Assembly: GCF_037076455.1 (NCBI RefSeq)
Contig: NZ_AP028679.1
Span: 2,247,501-2,311,500 of the forward strand
DNA length: 64,000 nt
Origin: Desulfoferula mesophila
GTDB taxonomy: Bacteria > Desulfobacterota > Desulfarculia > Desulfarculales > Desulfarculaceae
Direction of reading: 5' to 3'
Made by a program: the position numbers and the translations under genes. The notes below the pieces were generated by a model. The model was not told the origin of the DNA. It did no database searches and worked only from the letters and a program-made list of their open reading frames with translations. Numbering within the stretch: the first letter of the stretch is position 1; the number at the start of each line of letters is the position of its first letter. Below are positions 34,086 through 44,278 of this stretch, piece after piece.

Positions 34086-36761
34086 CTACGGCTGGCGGAG
34101 GCCCACCTGCAACCCTTCCAAGTTATTGGAGGCCTGCCCTGGCGAGGGGCACACTCTGAGCGAGTCGGTTTGCAGCGGAGCGGCGAAGCGGTAGAGGGTT
34201 TTCTCGCCCGTGTAGCCCAAGAGCACCTGGCCGGAAAAGGCCACAGGAGCCGCCTTGACCGCTTCCACCGGAGTCCAAGCTCCAGTGCTGTTTTTTGCCC
34301 TGATCTCGATGCCGGGGGTGGGGGCGCGGTCAAAGCGCGGGTTTTGTATCTCCAGCCAGCCCAGGTTGGCGGCGTGGTCTTCCTTGGCTTGCCACAGCAG
34401 GCAGTTGTCCTGGGCGGACATCCTGCTCTGCCCCGGCACGGGCGCGCCCAAGGCCTGACCCTTTAGCAGGAACACCGCGAAGCGTCCGGCCGGGCGCCGC
34501 TCATGGGCTATGCCTCGAGAGGCCAGTTGGCGCCCCACCATACCGGCCGTCCTCTGCTCCACGATCACGGCCTTGCCGGACCCGGGCCGCAGAACCACTG
34601 GCTGGCTCAGGGGGGGAACGGTGGTGCCGAAATTATTGATGGCCGCATTGCCGCTAACGGTCTTTATGCGCCCGCCGAAACGTCGCAGGATTTTGGCGGC
34701 TATCCAAGCGTCGCCGTAGACCTCGCCTATCCCGTAGCGTTGCACGGTCTCGAAGACTTGTTGCGCGCTATCCTCCCAAGAGGCTCCCACTCTCTTGCCG
34801 GGCCCGAACAGCAGAACCTCTTGCACGCTCCAGGGGTGGTTGCTATTACCCAGATGAGTCAGGCGAAGGTATCTGGCTTTTTGGGGAGGGAAATAGCTTT
34901 CCACTCTGATGTCCCGCGCCTTGAGAACCGGATGGGGGCCGGAGAGGTAGAGCGGCCCCCAATAGCCGCGAGCCTCACGCACCGTGGCGAACTTGCCGTC
35001 CGCCCCGGCCAACTCCACCTTGAGGCCGCGCGGCACCTCGCGGAATTCCGCCGGGACCAGGGCCAGGCCGCCCACCGTTTGCTCGCTCCCCAGGTCCAGG
35101 GTAAGCGAGTCGCCCTCCTTGGCCTTGTCCGGAGTGCTGTAGCCTGTGGTCAGGTCGGCGTCGTTGAGCGCCCCTCCCAGCTCCTTGCCCCGGGTCCTGG
35201 CGCTCCATCCCTCGCGCGGCAACAAGGACTCGGCTCCCCTCGGTTCGCTGAAGGCGTGCGCTACCCGGCCCTGCCATAGCCGGTACCGCAGGCCCAGCAG
35301 TTGCAGGCTGCCGGGCGGCAGATTCAGCAGGCCGGGGTCCAGGGAGGCGTCCACCTCCAAAGCGCTGGTGAGCCAGCGATTGCGCCAATAGTCGGACACC
35401 ACCGGATCACCGTTGCCCAAAAAGTCCAGGCGATAGCAATCCTGGTTGCTGTAGAGGTATCTGAATCCCGCGGCGCTGATTTGGTCCAGTTGGCGCTTCA
35501 TCTTGGCTTCGCGCGAAAAATAAAATCCCTGCTGGATGTCCAGCAGGCGGCTGCCCCAGCGCTGGAAGTGGGCATACTGGCTTACGTGCGCCAGGGCCAG
35601 GACCAGCATGAAGGCCACGGCCAGCCAGGCCCGCTTTCCGGCCAGCCATCGGGCCCCGGCCCCCACCAGGAAAGGCAGGACCAGGTACAGGCTCAACATG
35701 TAACGCTGGTCCGGCGAGTACAGGGTCTTGCCGTAGGCCGAGCCAAGCACCACGGCGAGGTTGAGGGCCAATATGGCCGCCAGCAGAGCGGCGAACCAAC
35801 GGCCGCGGCCGTATCTGAAAAGCAGGTACGCCCCGGCGGCCATCGCCAGGAGCAAGCCGCCGTAGAGCAGCGCGAAGGCCACCCCGTAATGCGGGGGGCC
35901 GCCAACTTGGGGCGTGTTGACCCCCAGCACGATGGGCAGGGCGTTGTCGGCCAGGGCCCGGACGTTGGGCCACACGTAGCGCGCGCCGAACACCCCGCCC
36001 TGGTTGGCGTGCACCATGCCGTGGGTGATGTTGAACCAGATCAAGGGGAAGCCGCCCGCCACCCCGGCCAGGGCGGCCAGGGGCACGCTCCACAGGCGCA
36101 GCTTGCCCTTGCCGGTTGCCAGCAAAAACGCCACGCAGGGCAGGATGACCACCATGCTGGAAAAGTTGGTCCAGATGGCGCAACCGGCGAACAGGCCCCA
36201 CAGGACCAGGCTCCCCCAGGTATAGCGGGGGGCCTGCCCCAGGCGGTGGGTCATGAGAAAAACCAGGCAGGAGAGCAGCAAACCCAGAGGGTAGTGCGCC
36301 TGGGCCTCGCCACTCCAGAAAAGCCAGGTGGTGGGCGGCACCGCTAGATAGGCCAAGCCGGCCAACATGCCCCACACCCCCAGCGTCTTGCGCAGCAGGG
36401 GCTGCAGGCAGGCCATGATGGCCAGGGAGATCAGAGGGCTTAGGACATTGACCGTCAGGGCGCTGGGGCCGAACAGAGCGTACAGCGGCGCGGCCAAGAG
36501 GGCGTCCAGGCCGCCCATCCAATTTTGTCCGAAAAAGAAATATGGGAACTCGCCCTTTAAAACCGCCAAACCCATGAGCCCGGTGGTGGCGTTGTCGCCG
36601 CTAAGCCCGGCGCTGAAAAAGCGCCAAAACCGCATACCCACGGCCAGCGCGTAAATCAAGACGAGCCAGGGGATGTAGCCCTTCGCTTCGCCTGGTTCCG
36701 GCGTTGCCGCGCCGGATGCGGCGGCGGTCGGACTAAGCTTTGGCTGGAGAGTTGCGGCCAT
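34086..36761 (-). CDS. membrane glycosyltransferase (GT39-like, GT-C fold) with C-terminal discoidin-like domain
   Basis: The 891-residue protein has about ten to twelve transmembrane helices in the first 430 residues. The first periplasmic loop carries an acidic residue in LSGDNATTGLMG, as in GT-C enzymes such as ArnT/PMT that use lipid-linked sugars. The C-terminal half is soluble; about residues 535-660 resemble an F5/8 type C carbohydrate-binding domain (GALNDADLTTGYSTPDKAK, then YLRLTHLGNSNHPWSVQEVLLFG). The start ATG 36761 precedes the first helix; an earlier TTG (36833) is possible. It is convergent with the DMT gene. The donor and acceptor are unknown. Confidence 0.75.
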   Translation of the reverse strand: MAATLQPKLSPTAAASGAATPEPGEAKGYIPWLVLIYALAVGMRFWRFFSAGLSGDNATTGLMGLAVLKGEFPYFFFGQNWMGGLDALLAAPLYALFGPSALTVNVLSPLISLAIMACLQPLLRKTLGVWGMLAGLAYLAVPPTTWLFWSGEAQAHYPLGLLLSCLVFLMTHRLGQAPRYTWGSLVLWGLFAGCAIWTNFSSMVVILPCVAFLLATGKGKLRLWSVPLAALAGVAGGFPLIWFNITHGMVHANQGGVFGARYVWPNVRALADNALPIVLGVNTPQVGGPPHYGVAFALLYGGLLLAMAAGAYLLFRYGRGRWFAALLAAILALNLAVVLGSAYGKTLYSPDQRYMLSLYLVLPFLVGAGARWLAGKRAWLAVAFMLVLALAHVSQYAHFQRWGSRLLDIQQGFYFSREAKMKRQLDQISAAGFRYLYSNQDCYRLDFLGNGDPVVSDYWRNRWLTSALEVDASLDPGLLNLPPGSLQLLGLRYRLWQGRVAHAFSEPRGAESLLPREGWSARTRGKELGGALNDADLTTGYSTPDKAKEGDSLTLDLGSEQTVGGLALVPAEFREVPRGLKVELAGADGKFATVREARGYWGPLYLSGPHPVLKARDIRVESYFPPQKARYLRLTHLGNSNHPWSVQEVLLFGPGKRVGASWEDSAQQVFETVQRYGIGEVYGDAWIAAKILRRFGGRIKTVSGNAAINNFGTTVPPLSQPVVLRPGSGKAVIVEQRTAGMVGRQLASRGIAHERRPAGRFAVFLLKGQALGAPVPGQSRMSAQDNCLLWQAKEDHAANLGWLEIQNPRFDRAPTPGIEIRAKNSTGAWTPVEAVKAAPVAFSGQVLLGYTGEKTLYRFAAPLQTDSLRVCPSPGQASNNLEGLQVGLRQP

Positions 36762-36943
36762 GGGTTGGTCCGTGGGTTCCTTTTCAGCTAAGGGCGAGGG
36801 AAAGCTCAGTGGGCAGCCCAAATATCCGGTCAATGGGAGCCCCTTATATTTGCCCCATCAATCCCATGTTGATCAAGGCGTATTTCACAGTTCCCAAGGA
36901 CGGGCCGCCATGGCCGGCCCATTTCATTTATTATTAGCCGCTC

Positions 36944-36985
36944 CCAAAACGCGACACGGCCCGCGCCAAGGCGGGGGCCGTGTTT
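36944..36985 (-). terminator. probable terminator downstream of the CoA-transferase
   Basis: Read on the minus strand, a 9-bp stem ACACGGCCC / GGGCCGTGT with an inner CGCC/GGCG pairing is followed by CGCGTTTTGGG. The T-tract is short, so termination may be partial. Confidence 0.5.
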
Positions 36986-37009
36986 GCGTGGTCCAGGTTT
37001 TTGGGCGAA

Positions 37010-38218
37010 TCAGGCCACTATCTTGTCCTCGCGCAGCTTGGCTATCTGCTCGGCCGAGTAGCCGGCCTCGGTGAGCACCTCGTCGGTGTGCTCGCCCAGC
37101 TCGGGCGCGCGCCGGCGGTAAGAGGCCGGGGTGGCGCTGAAGCTCCAGGGGAAGCCGCTGGTGCGGGCGGGGCCCACCGCTGGGTTTTCCCGCTCCAGGA
37201 CGTAGTCGTTGGCCAGCACCTGCGGGTCTTGCACCACCTCCAGGGGAGCCTGGATGGGGGTGGCTATGCAGGAGTTCTCGGCCAGAATGGCCAGCCACTC
37301 ATCCCTGGTCTTTTGGGCGAACTTCTCATCGAACAGGGCCACCAGCGCCTCGGCGTTTTGCCCGCGGGTCTCCACGCTGTCAAAGAGGGGGTCCTTCTCC
37401 AGCTCCAGCAGGTCCAGGGCCTTCAACACCTTGGGCCAATAGCGCTCCGGCTGCAAATGGGCTATGGCCAGCCACTTGTCGTCAGCGCACCGGTAGTGGT
37501 TGTACATGGGGTTGCCGGCCTTGGCCCTGGTCTCCCGGGGAAACTCCTGGCCCAGGATGGCCGGAGCGGCCATGATCAGCCCCAGGTTGGCGATGACGCT
37601 GCCCATTAGCGAGGTGTCCACCACCTGGCCCTTGCCGGTCTTCTCCCGGGCGTACAGGGCGGCGCAGACTCCCCAGGCGCAAACCAGGCCGCCCATCTCG
37701 TCGCCGATGCCCGGCAACATGTAGGTGGGAGGCGAACCGGCCTCGCCGCCGGCCATCATCAGCCCGGAGCGGCCGATTCCGGTGTAGTCGAACGACAGCG
37801 CCTCGGCGTCCGGGCCCTGGCGGCCCCAGCCCGAGGCCTGGGCGTAGATCAGGCGGGGGTTGCGGGCCAGCAACTCATCCGGCCCGATGCCCATGCGGCG
37901 GGGAGCGTCGATGCTCAGGTTGTTGACGAAAACGTCCACCTGGTCGATGAGCTTGAAAAAAACTTCCAAGCCCTCGGGCTTTTTCATGTCCAACACCATG
38001 GCCCGCTTGTTGCGGTTGCAGTGCTCGAAATAATAGTTTTCGCCCTTGAGACCGGCCATGGCGCCGATTATGCGCATAAAGTAGCGGGCCGGGTCGCCCG
38101 AGGGGGCTTCTATCTTTATTATGTCCGCGCCCAGGTCTCCCAAGCGCATGCCGGCCACCGGCCCCTGCTGGAACATGGACAGTTCCAGTACCTTTACGCC
38201 TTCCAGCGGTCCACTCAT
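37010..38218 (-). CDS. CaiB/BaiF family (class III) CoA-transferase
   Basis: The 402-residue protein starts MSGPLEGVKVLELS and has the family motifs LGADIIKIEAPSGDPAR, NRNKRAMVLDMKKPEG and GKGQVVDTSLM. Asp173 in LPGIGDEMGGL is the expected catalytic residue that forms the acyl-anhydride intermediate. These enzymes move CoA between carboxylates; the substrate here is not identifiable, though aromatic or branched-chain acids are common in anaerobes. A GGAG site lies upstream of ATG 38218. It shares its strand with the alpha/beta hydrolase gene upstream (about 190 bp away). Confidence 0.9.
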   Translation of the reverse strand: MSGPLEGVKVLELSMFQQGPVAGMRLGDLGADIIKIEAPSGDPARYFMRIIGAMAGLKGENYYFEHCNRNKRAMVLDMKKPEGLEVFFKLIDQVDVFVNNLSIDAPRRMGIGPDELLARNPRLIYAQASGWGRQGPDAEALSFDYTGIGRSGLMMAGGEAGSPPTYMLPGIGDEMGGLVCAWGVCAALYAREKTGKGQVVDTSLMGSVIANLGLIMAAPAILGQEFPRETRAKAGNPMYNHYRCADDKWLAIAHLQPERYWPKVLKALDLLELEKDPLFDSVETRGQNAEALVALFDEKFAQKTRDEWLAILAENSCIATPIQAPLEVVQDPQVLANDYVLERENPAVGPARTSGFPWSFSATPASYRRRAPELGEHTDEVLTEAGYSAEQIAKLREDKIVA

Positions 38219-38407
38219 CTGATGTGTTCTCCCGTATTGCTGTCCGCGACAAAGTTGATGGCGCAAGCTCTCGAGCCGTCCGGCCTCGCCGGCCGGGGCA
38301 TCGGCCCGAACTCCTTTCAACCGTTGCATAATTTCTTGGCGGGAATAATACCCCGCGCGGCCTCGCTTATCCAGGCGGCGGGGTGACGGGATGGGCCCTG
38401 AAAAAGG

Positions 38408-39121
38408 CTAGACTGGTTTTACGAACTGCTCCACCCAAGCCAGGCTACTGGTCAGGGCCTGGTGTTGGTCTTCCGGCTTGCTCAGGCGATGATCCGCGCC
38501 GGGCAGCACCAAAAGGCCCTTGGGCTCGGGCAGAATCTGGTGGGCTCGCACGGCCTGCTCCACCGGCACCACCTCGTCCTTTTCGCCGTGCACCAAAAAG
38601 GCCCGGGCGGTGCGGGCCAGCACCGCCTCGATGTCGTGGTAGTAGATGTCGCGCACCATCTCGCGCAGGGTGGGACGCCCCTGGGGGTCATGCACCAGCT
38701 CTTGCAGGGGCTCGAAGTCCCAGGGGGTGGACCAGTGCAGGGAGCACACCGGCGGCTCGATGTCCCCGGCCAGGGCCGCCACGGTGCCGCCGAAGGAGGA
38801 GCCCATGTACACCAGGGGCAAGTCCGGCCCCAGGGCGCGCAGGGCCTTGACCGCCGAGAGAAACTCGTCACGGCGCGAAGTAAGACTGGTGCGGCTCATA
38901 TCGCCGGGGGAGTCGCCGCAACCGGCGTGGTCGAAGCGCAGGGCCAGATAACCCAAGTCGGCCAAGGACGCGGCCAGGCGGGTTAGCTTGGCGCTGTCCT
39001 TGGAGGATTCCAGGCCGTGGGAGATAACGGCCAGGGCGCGGGCTCCGCCCTGGGGGCGGTGCAGGCGTCCGGCCAGCTCCAGCTCGGCATGGGGAACGTT
39101 GAAAACTTCCGCTTGGATCAT
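38408..39121 (-). CDS. alpha/beta hydrolase
   Basis: The 237-residue serine hydrolase has nucleophile Ser109 in GSSFGG, Asp182 in HGEKDEVVP and His211 in GADHRLS, with the oxyanion segment SHGLESSKDS. The pattern resembles YqiA/YuxL-like or dienelactone-type acyl hydrolases that lack a lid; the substrate is unknown. ATG 39121 gives a normal N-terminus; a GTG at 39160 would add 13 residues and neither has a clear ribosome binding site. It lies 58 bp downstream of the flippase-like gene on the same strand. Confidence 0.87.
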   Translation of the reverse strand: MIQAEVFNVPHAELELAGRLHRPQGGARALAVISHGLESSKDSAKLTRLAASLADLGYLALRFDHAGCGDSPGDMSRTSLTSRRDEFLSAVKALRALGPDLPLVYMGSSFGGTVAALAGDIEPPVCSLHWSTPWDFEPLQELVHDPQGRPTLREMVRDIYYHDIEAVLARTARAFLVHGEKDEVVPVEQAVRAHQILPEPKGLLVLPGADHRLSKPEDQHQALTSSLAWVEQFVKPV

Positions 39122-39179
39122 GGGCAGGCCGATCTGTTCGGGTGAGTAAAACGGGTGCACTGACTTATGATAACTTTTT

Positions 39180-40196
39180 TTATCTCGCCTTGTCTTGCAG
39201 CGCCTTGCCGGTGAGGGCTCCCCAGCCCAGGCCCAAGCGCCAAAGATAGTACATGCCCAGCAAAGTGGTGGATACGAAGTGATCCAGCCAGATCACCATG
39301 GCGTAGGAGCCGGCCACGCCGGGGTTGGCCCCCATGAAGGCCAGGGTGGCCGCGGCGGCCAGATGGAAGGTGCCCACAAAAGCCGGGGCCGCCGGAATCA
39401 ACAGGGCCAGGGCCAGCACCACCTCCATGAGCACGCCGGCCATGAAGCCCAAATTGATGCCAAAGGCCAGGATGAACATCCAGGCCCACAGGGCCAGCAC
39501 CCCCCAGGTGCACAGGGAGTACACCCCGATCCACACCAGGTCGCTGGCCCGGGCCACGGCCAGGCCGTCGCAAAAGGCGTCGCAGCCCTCCAGCACCTTG
39601 GCGCTGATGCGCTGGGGCAGCGGTCTCATGAGCCAGGCCATGACCTTGAGGGAAACGGCTCGCTGCCAACGGAAGGCCTGCAAGGCCGCCAGCAGCCCCG
39701 CGAACAACGCCAGCCCCATCCAGCCGGCGGTGTGCAGATTCTTGGCGGTGATGAGGCTGCCCTCCACCTGGCCCACCGGCAGGTCCACGAACAGGAGCAC
39801 TAGAAGCAGCATGAACAGCACGGTGAGCCCGTCGTAGACCCGCTCCAGAACCACGGTGGCCAAGGTGGCCGACTTGCTCACCCCCTCGCTGCGCCCCAGG
39901 ACGATGGCCCGCACCACCTCGCCCAGATGGGCGGGCAGGATGTTGTTGCCCAAAAAGCCGATCATCAGGGAGGAGAACAGGGGCCGGAACTTGACCAGGG
40001 CCACCGGCCGCATGAGGTAGTGCCAGCGTATGGCCCGGAAGCAATAGGAAAGGACGTACACCGCCGTGGCCGGGGCCAGCCACCACAGGTTAAGTTGGTC
40101 AAAGGAAGAGAGCATCTGGCCGGGCGGGGCGGCGCGCAAAAAAAGATAGACCGCGGCTATGCTGACCAGCAGCCCGACCAGGTAGTGCTTCCACAT
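39180..40196 (-). CDS. lysylphosphatidylglycerol synthase / UPF0104-type membrane protein
   Basis: The 338-residue protein has about eight transmembrane helices and conserved AIRWHYLMRP, FLGNNILPAHLGEVVRA and LERVYDGLTV motifs, the signature of the LPG_synthase_TM (flippase-like) family. It sits 9 bp after a DPM1-like glycosyltransferase, a frequent pairing, which suggests a shared role in moving or modifying a lipid-linked sugar. The MprF catalytic domain is absent, so aminoacylation of lipids is not supported. Confidence 0.85.
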   Translation of the reverse strand: MWKHYLVGLLVSIAAVYLFLRAAPPGQMLSSFDQLNLWWLAPATAVYVLSYCFRAIRWHYLMRPVALVKFRPLFSSLMIGFLGNNILPAHLGEVVRAIVLGRSEGVSKSATLATVVLERVYDGLTVLFMLLLVLLFVDLPVGQVEGSLITAKNLHTAGWMGLALFAGLLAALQAFRWQRAVSLKVMAWLMRPLPQRISAKVLEGCDAFCDGLAVARASDLVWIGVYSLCTWGVLALWAWMFILAFGINLGFMAGVLMEVVLALALLIPAAPAFVGTFHLAAAATLAFMGANPGVAGSYAMVIWLDHFVSTTLLGMYYLWRLGLGWGALTGKALQDKAR

Positions 40197-40205
40197 GGAC
40201 CGGCT

Positions 40206-40928
40206 CTAATCCGTGAAGCGGAACTTGACCAGGCACCACAGGGCCACGAAGCCGTCGCGCCAGGTGATCTTCTTGCCCTCGTCAAATTCGCGGCCGGTGT
40301 AGGAGATGGGCACCTCGTAGATGCGGATGCCCTTTTTGAGGATCTTGGCGGTGATCTCCGGCTCGAAGTTGAAACGGTCGCTCTTGATGACGATGCCCTC
40401 CAGGGCCTCGCGCCGGAAAAGCTTGTAGCAGGTCTCCATGTCGCTCAAGGTGGTGTTGAACAGCACGTTGGTGGTCAGGGTGAGGAAGCGGTTACCCAGC
40501 CAGTGGTGGAAGAACATGTTGCGCCGCTCGCCGGTGAAGCGCGAACCGTAGACCACCTCGGCCTTGCCCTTGAGCACCGGGTCCAGGAGCTTGTGGAAGT
40601 CCTGGGGGTCATACTCCAGGTCGGCGTCCTGGATGATGACCAGGTCGCCCTGGGCCTGGGCGAAGCCGGTGCGCAGGGCCGCGCCCTTGCCCATGTTCAC
40701 CGGATGGCGGTAGAGGCGTATGGGGCGGTCGAAGGGCTTGAGGCTCCCGTCCAGGGAGGTTTGGCCCTCCATGGCCTGGGCTATGGCCAGGGAGCCGTCG
40801 GTGGAGCAATCGTCTACCAGGATGAGTTCCTTTTGGATTTCACCCAGGTCCACCGCCTGGACCTGTTTGACGATCTGGTCCAGGAACTTTTCTTCATTAA
40901 AGACCGGCATCACCACCGATAGCAGCAA
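40206..40928 (-). CDS. family 2 glycosyltransferase (dolichyl/polyprenyl-phosphate sugar synthase-like)
   Basis: The 240-residue GT-A enzyme has the nucleotide-binding start SVVMPVFNEEKFL, LVDDCSTDGS, and the DXD-like IIQDADLEYDP. NMGKGAALRTGF and the GSRFTGERRN segment are as in polyprenyl-phosphate mannose/glucose synthases. It lacks C-terminal membrane helices and so should be peripheral. The TTG start at 40928 has GGGAGG six bases upstream. It precedes the flippase-like gene by 9 bp and could supply it or the GT-C enzyme nearby with a lipid-linked sugar. Confidence 0.9.
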   Translation of the reverse strand: MLLSVVMPVFNEEKFLDQIVKQVQAVDLGEIQKELILVDDCSTDGSLAIAQAMEGQTSLDGSLKPFDRPIRLYRHPVNMGKGAALRTGFAQAQGDLVIIQDADLEYDPQDFHKLLDPVLKGKAEVVYGSRFTGERRNMFFHHWLGNRFLTLTTNVLFNTTLSDMETCYKLFRREALEGIVIKSDRFNFEPEITAKILKKGIRIYEVPISYTGREFDEGKKITWRDGFVALWCLVKFRFTD

Positions 40929-41085
40929 GGGAGCCTCCCAATCCGGTAACGGCCTAAGCAGCCGGTAAAAATTATCTTACATATTTATCGCGCCTTAGGC
41001 CCTCATGCAACTCCCTGTCCCGGCTTGTGACCCGCGGAGAGGCCTGCTACAATCCGACCAACCCTTTAATCAAAGGCGACCTTCA

Positions 41086-42078
41086 ATGCCCTCACCCTCT
41101 CCCCAATACAGCCTGGTCCTCCTGGCCGGGCAGCCGATCCCCCACATGAGGGCCGGATTGGCCACCTTGCGGCCCCTGCTCAACGGCGGCGCCTGCGAGG
41201 CCTTGGTGGTGTCCCACCGGGGCGACGAAGAGGAGCTGAGGGTTTTGCGCGATCTAATCAAGGAGCTGGGCCCGGGCGCGCGTCTGCTGCCCCTGCCCCC
41301 CTGTCCGGCGGGCGCGGCCCGCAACCAGGGCGCCGAGCAGGCCCGGGGCGAGGTGCTGTTTTTCAGCCAGGCCGATTGCCTGCTGCCCCCCGATCTGCCG
41401 GCTCGTCTGTCCGAGGCCTTGTCCCCACCGGAGCGTGAAGCGGTGGCGGGCCTGTGCCGGGTGGCCAACCGCGACGATCCCCTGGCCATGCTCATGGGCG
41501 CGGAGCTGGCCTATGAGCGCCAGGACGAAGCGTTGCCCGACGCCCTTTGCGCCGCTTATCGCCGCCGGGATTTTTTGCAGTTCGGCGGTTTCGACCCGGC
41601 CGACGCCTCCGAGGGCCTGGAAAATTACGAGCTGGCCTACCGCCTATTGGCCGAGGACAGGGAATTGTTCTGGGAGCCCGAGTTGCAGGTGAGGCGCCCC
41701 CTGCCCTCCACCTGGGGCGGCTGCCTGGCCCTGGCCTATGGCCTGGGGCGCAACCGCTTCCGCAATCTGCTGCATCGCCGCCGCCTGGGCCTGGGGTCTC
41801 CTGGGGGAGGACGGCGCTTCGCCCAGAGCCTTTTGGTGATGCTGGCGGTGGCCATCCCGGTGGGGCTGGGGGCCCATGATTGGCAAAGGGCCGTCACTCT
41901 GCCCCTCATCTGTCTGCTTTTGTTGTATCCTTTAAATCGAGGCTTTATCAAGAGCGTGGCCCACCAAGAGCCCCACCTGCTCAACCGGGCCCTGCTCTGG
42001 TGCTTGTTGCGCCCTTGGGCCTGGACCCTGGGCATGCTCAAGGCTTCCCTGGACCGCATGGGCGGCACCGCGGGTTGA
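41086..42078 (+). CDS. glycosyltransferase family 2-like protein with C-terminal membrane segments
   Basis: The 330-residue protein has a GT-A-like first half with ACEALVVSHRGDEEE, CPAGAARNQGAEQARGEVLFFSQADCLLP (the A.D position of DXD) and a conserved FGGFDP segment. Two or three hydrophobic helices lie at about 240-305. It probably transfers a sugar to a membrane-linked acceptor; its substrate is unknown. ATG 41086 has AAAGGCGA upstream; an in-frame ATG at 41005 would add an unsupported extension. It is divergent from the DPM1-like gene and close to the TolC-like gene. Confidence 0.75.
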   Translation: MPSPSPQYSLVLLAGQPIPHMRAGLATLRPLLNGGACEALVVSHRGDEEELRVLRDLIKELGPGARLLPLPPCPAGAARNQGAEQARGEVLFFSQADCLLPPDLPARLSEALSPPEREAVAGLCRVANRDDPLAMLMGAELAYERQDEALPDALCAAYRRRDFLQFGGFDPADASEGLENYELAYRLLAEDRELFWEPELQVRRPLPSTWGGCLALAYGLGRNRFRNLLHRRRLGLGSPGGGRRFAQSLLVMLAVAIPVGLGAHDWQRAVTLPLICLLLLYPLNRGFIKSVAHQEPHLLNRALLWCLLRPWAWTLGMLKASLDRMGGTAG

Positions 42079-42131
42079 GCCGGGAATCCAGCGGAATGAA
42101 TCGTTATTTAGGCAAATCGAGGTTGACGCAT

Positions 42132-43612
42132 ATGGCGAGCCTGCAATCTTCAAAGTCAACGGAAGCATATCAGCGTAATTCCCGGCGGGTTGCCGGCACG
42201 TCAAGGGCGCGGCCGCACCGGTGGGCGGTGTTTTGCCAACTGACATGCGGCCTGGCGGCCCTGCTCCTGGCGTTGGGCTGGCTGGGGGCGTCGCCGGCCA
42301 CGGCCGCCGAGACCAAAACGCCGGCCAAGCATGACGAGCTTTCCCTGCAACAGGCCATCAGCATGGCCCTGGATTACTCGCCCAACATCAAGCAGACCCT
42401 GGCGGACATGCAAAAAACCGCCAGCCAGCAGAAGGAAGCTTTCACCTACTTTCTGCCCACCTTGAGCACCCGCTACGCCGCCCAAAACAGCCAGAACCCG
42501 CCCCAATACCACATCATGGGCCAGCCGGTAATCGTGGGGTCGGAAAACGTCTATCAATGGTCCACCGAACTGAACCAGCCCATCTTCACCGGCTTTTATC
42601 TAAGCAGCCAATACGAGCTGGCCAAGCTGGGGGTGGACATCGCCGAATCGAATCTTTTCCTCAGCTACCTGGAAGTCGCCTACCAGGTGAAGCAGGCCTA
42701 CTTCCTATATCTGAGAGCCATCAAAGGCGCGGAGGTGGCCGACCAGACCGTGAAGCAGCTGGAGTCGCAGCTCAAGGTTAGCAACGACTTTTACGATGTG
42801 GGCATCATCCCCATCAACGACGTGCTAAAGACGCGGGTCAGCCTTTCTGACGCCAAGCAGGCCCGCATCAGGGCCTACAACAACCGCGCCCTCACCCGGG
42901 CCCGCCTCAACCGCCTGCTGGGCTTGCCCGTGGACAAGGACACCTGGGTCGAGGACATACTAAAGTCTTACCCCGTAACCACCGATTACCAGCGCTCGCG
43001 TCAGATCGCCCTGGTGGAACGTCCGGAAATCAAATCCCTGGACCTGCAACTGCAGCAGGCGGACCAAAACATCCGTAAGGCCCAGAGCGGCTACTACCCC
43101 ACCGTGGACCTGCAAGCCAGCTACGACTTCACCAGCGACTCTCCCTCCCTGGGCGACAGCGAATATTACGACCCCTCCAATTGGACCGTGGCCACCATGC
43201 TCAATTGGAGCTTCTGGGAATGGGGGCGCACCGGCCACAAGACCAGCCAGTCGCGGGCCGACAAGCGCCGCATTGAAGCGGCCAAGCAGGGCTTGGTGGA
43301 CGAGGTGAGCCTCCAGGTTAAGGAAGCGGTTCTTTACCTGAAGGAATCGATTGCCAGCATCGCCAACACCGAGGTGGCGGTAAAACAGGCCGAAGAAAAC
43401 TACCGGGTCACCTTTGAACGCTACCGGGAGCAGCTCACCACCAACACCGAGTTGCTCGACGCCCAGCTTTTGCTGGCCCGGGCCCGCAACAGTTACAACG
43501 ACTCCCTGGCCACCTTCAACATCGCCGAGGCCGGCCTGCAAAGGGCCATGGGCCGGGGGCTGGGAGGCCTCAACGTAAAACCGCCACCCAAACCCGACCG
43601 CAGTCTTTGGCC

Positions 43613-43616
<4 letters not shown>
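42132..43616 (+). CDS. TolC-family outer membrane efflux protein
   Basis: The 494-residue protein has an N-terminal signal (hydrophobic 40-58, cut near ATAAE) after an unusually long basic n-region. Two TolC repeats follow, each with long helices (LQQAISMALDYSPNIKQTLADMQKT and LLDAQLLLARARNSYNDSLATFN) and beta strands. It would form the outer-membrane channel of a tripartite exporter or type I secretion system; no inner-membrane partner is adjacent except FtsEX. ATG 42132 is chosen for GAGG upstream; ATG 42096 is an alternative. Its stop overlaps ftsE by 4 bp (ATGA), linking it to the division cluster. Confidence 0.85.

Positions 43617-44274
<658 letters not shown>

Positions 44275-44278
<4 letters not shown>

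Noticed and set aside
35301-36347. 348-codon frame antisense to the membrane glycosyltransferase
   Set aside because: Gln/His/Gly-rich mirror frame; the minus-strand protein has coherent membrane helices.
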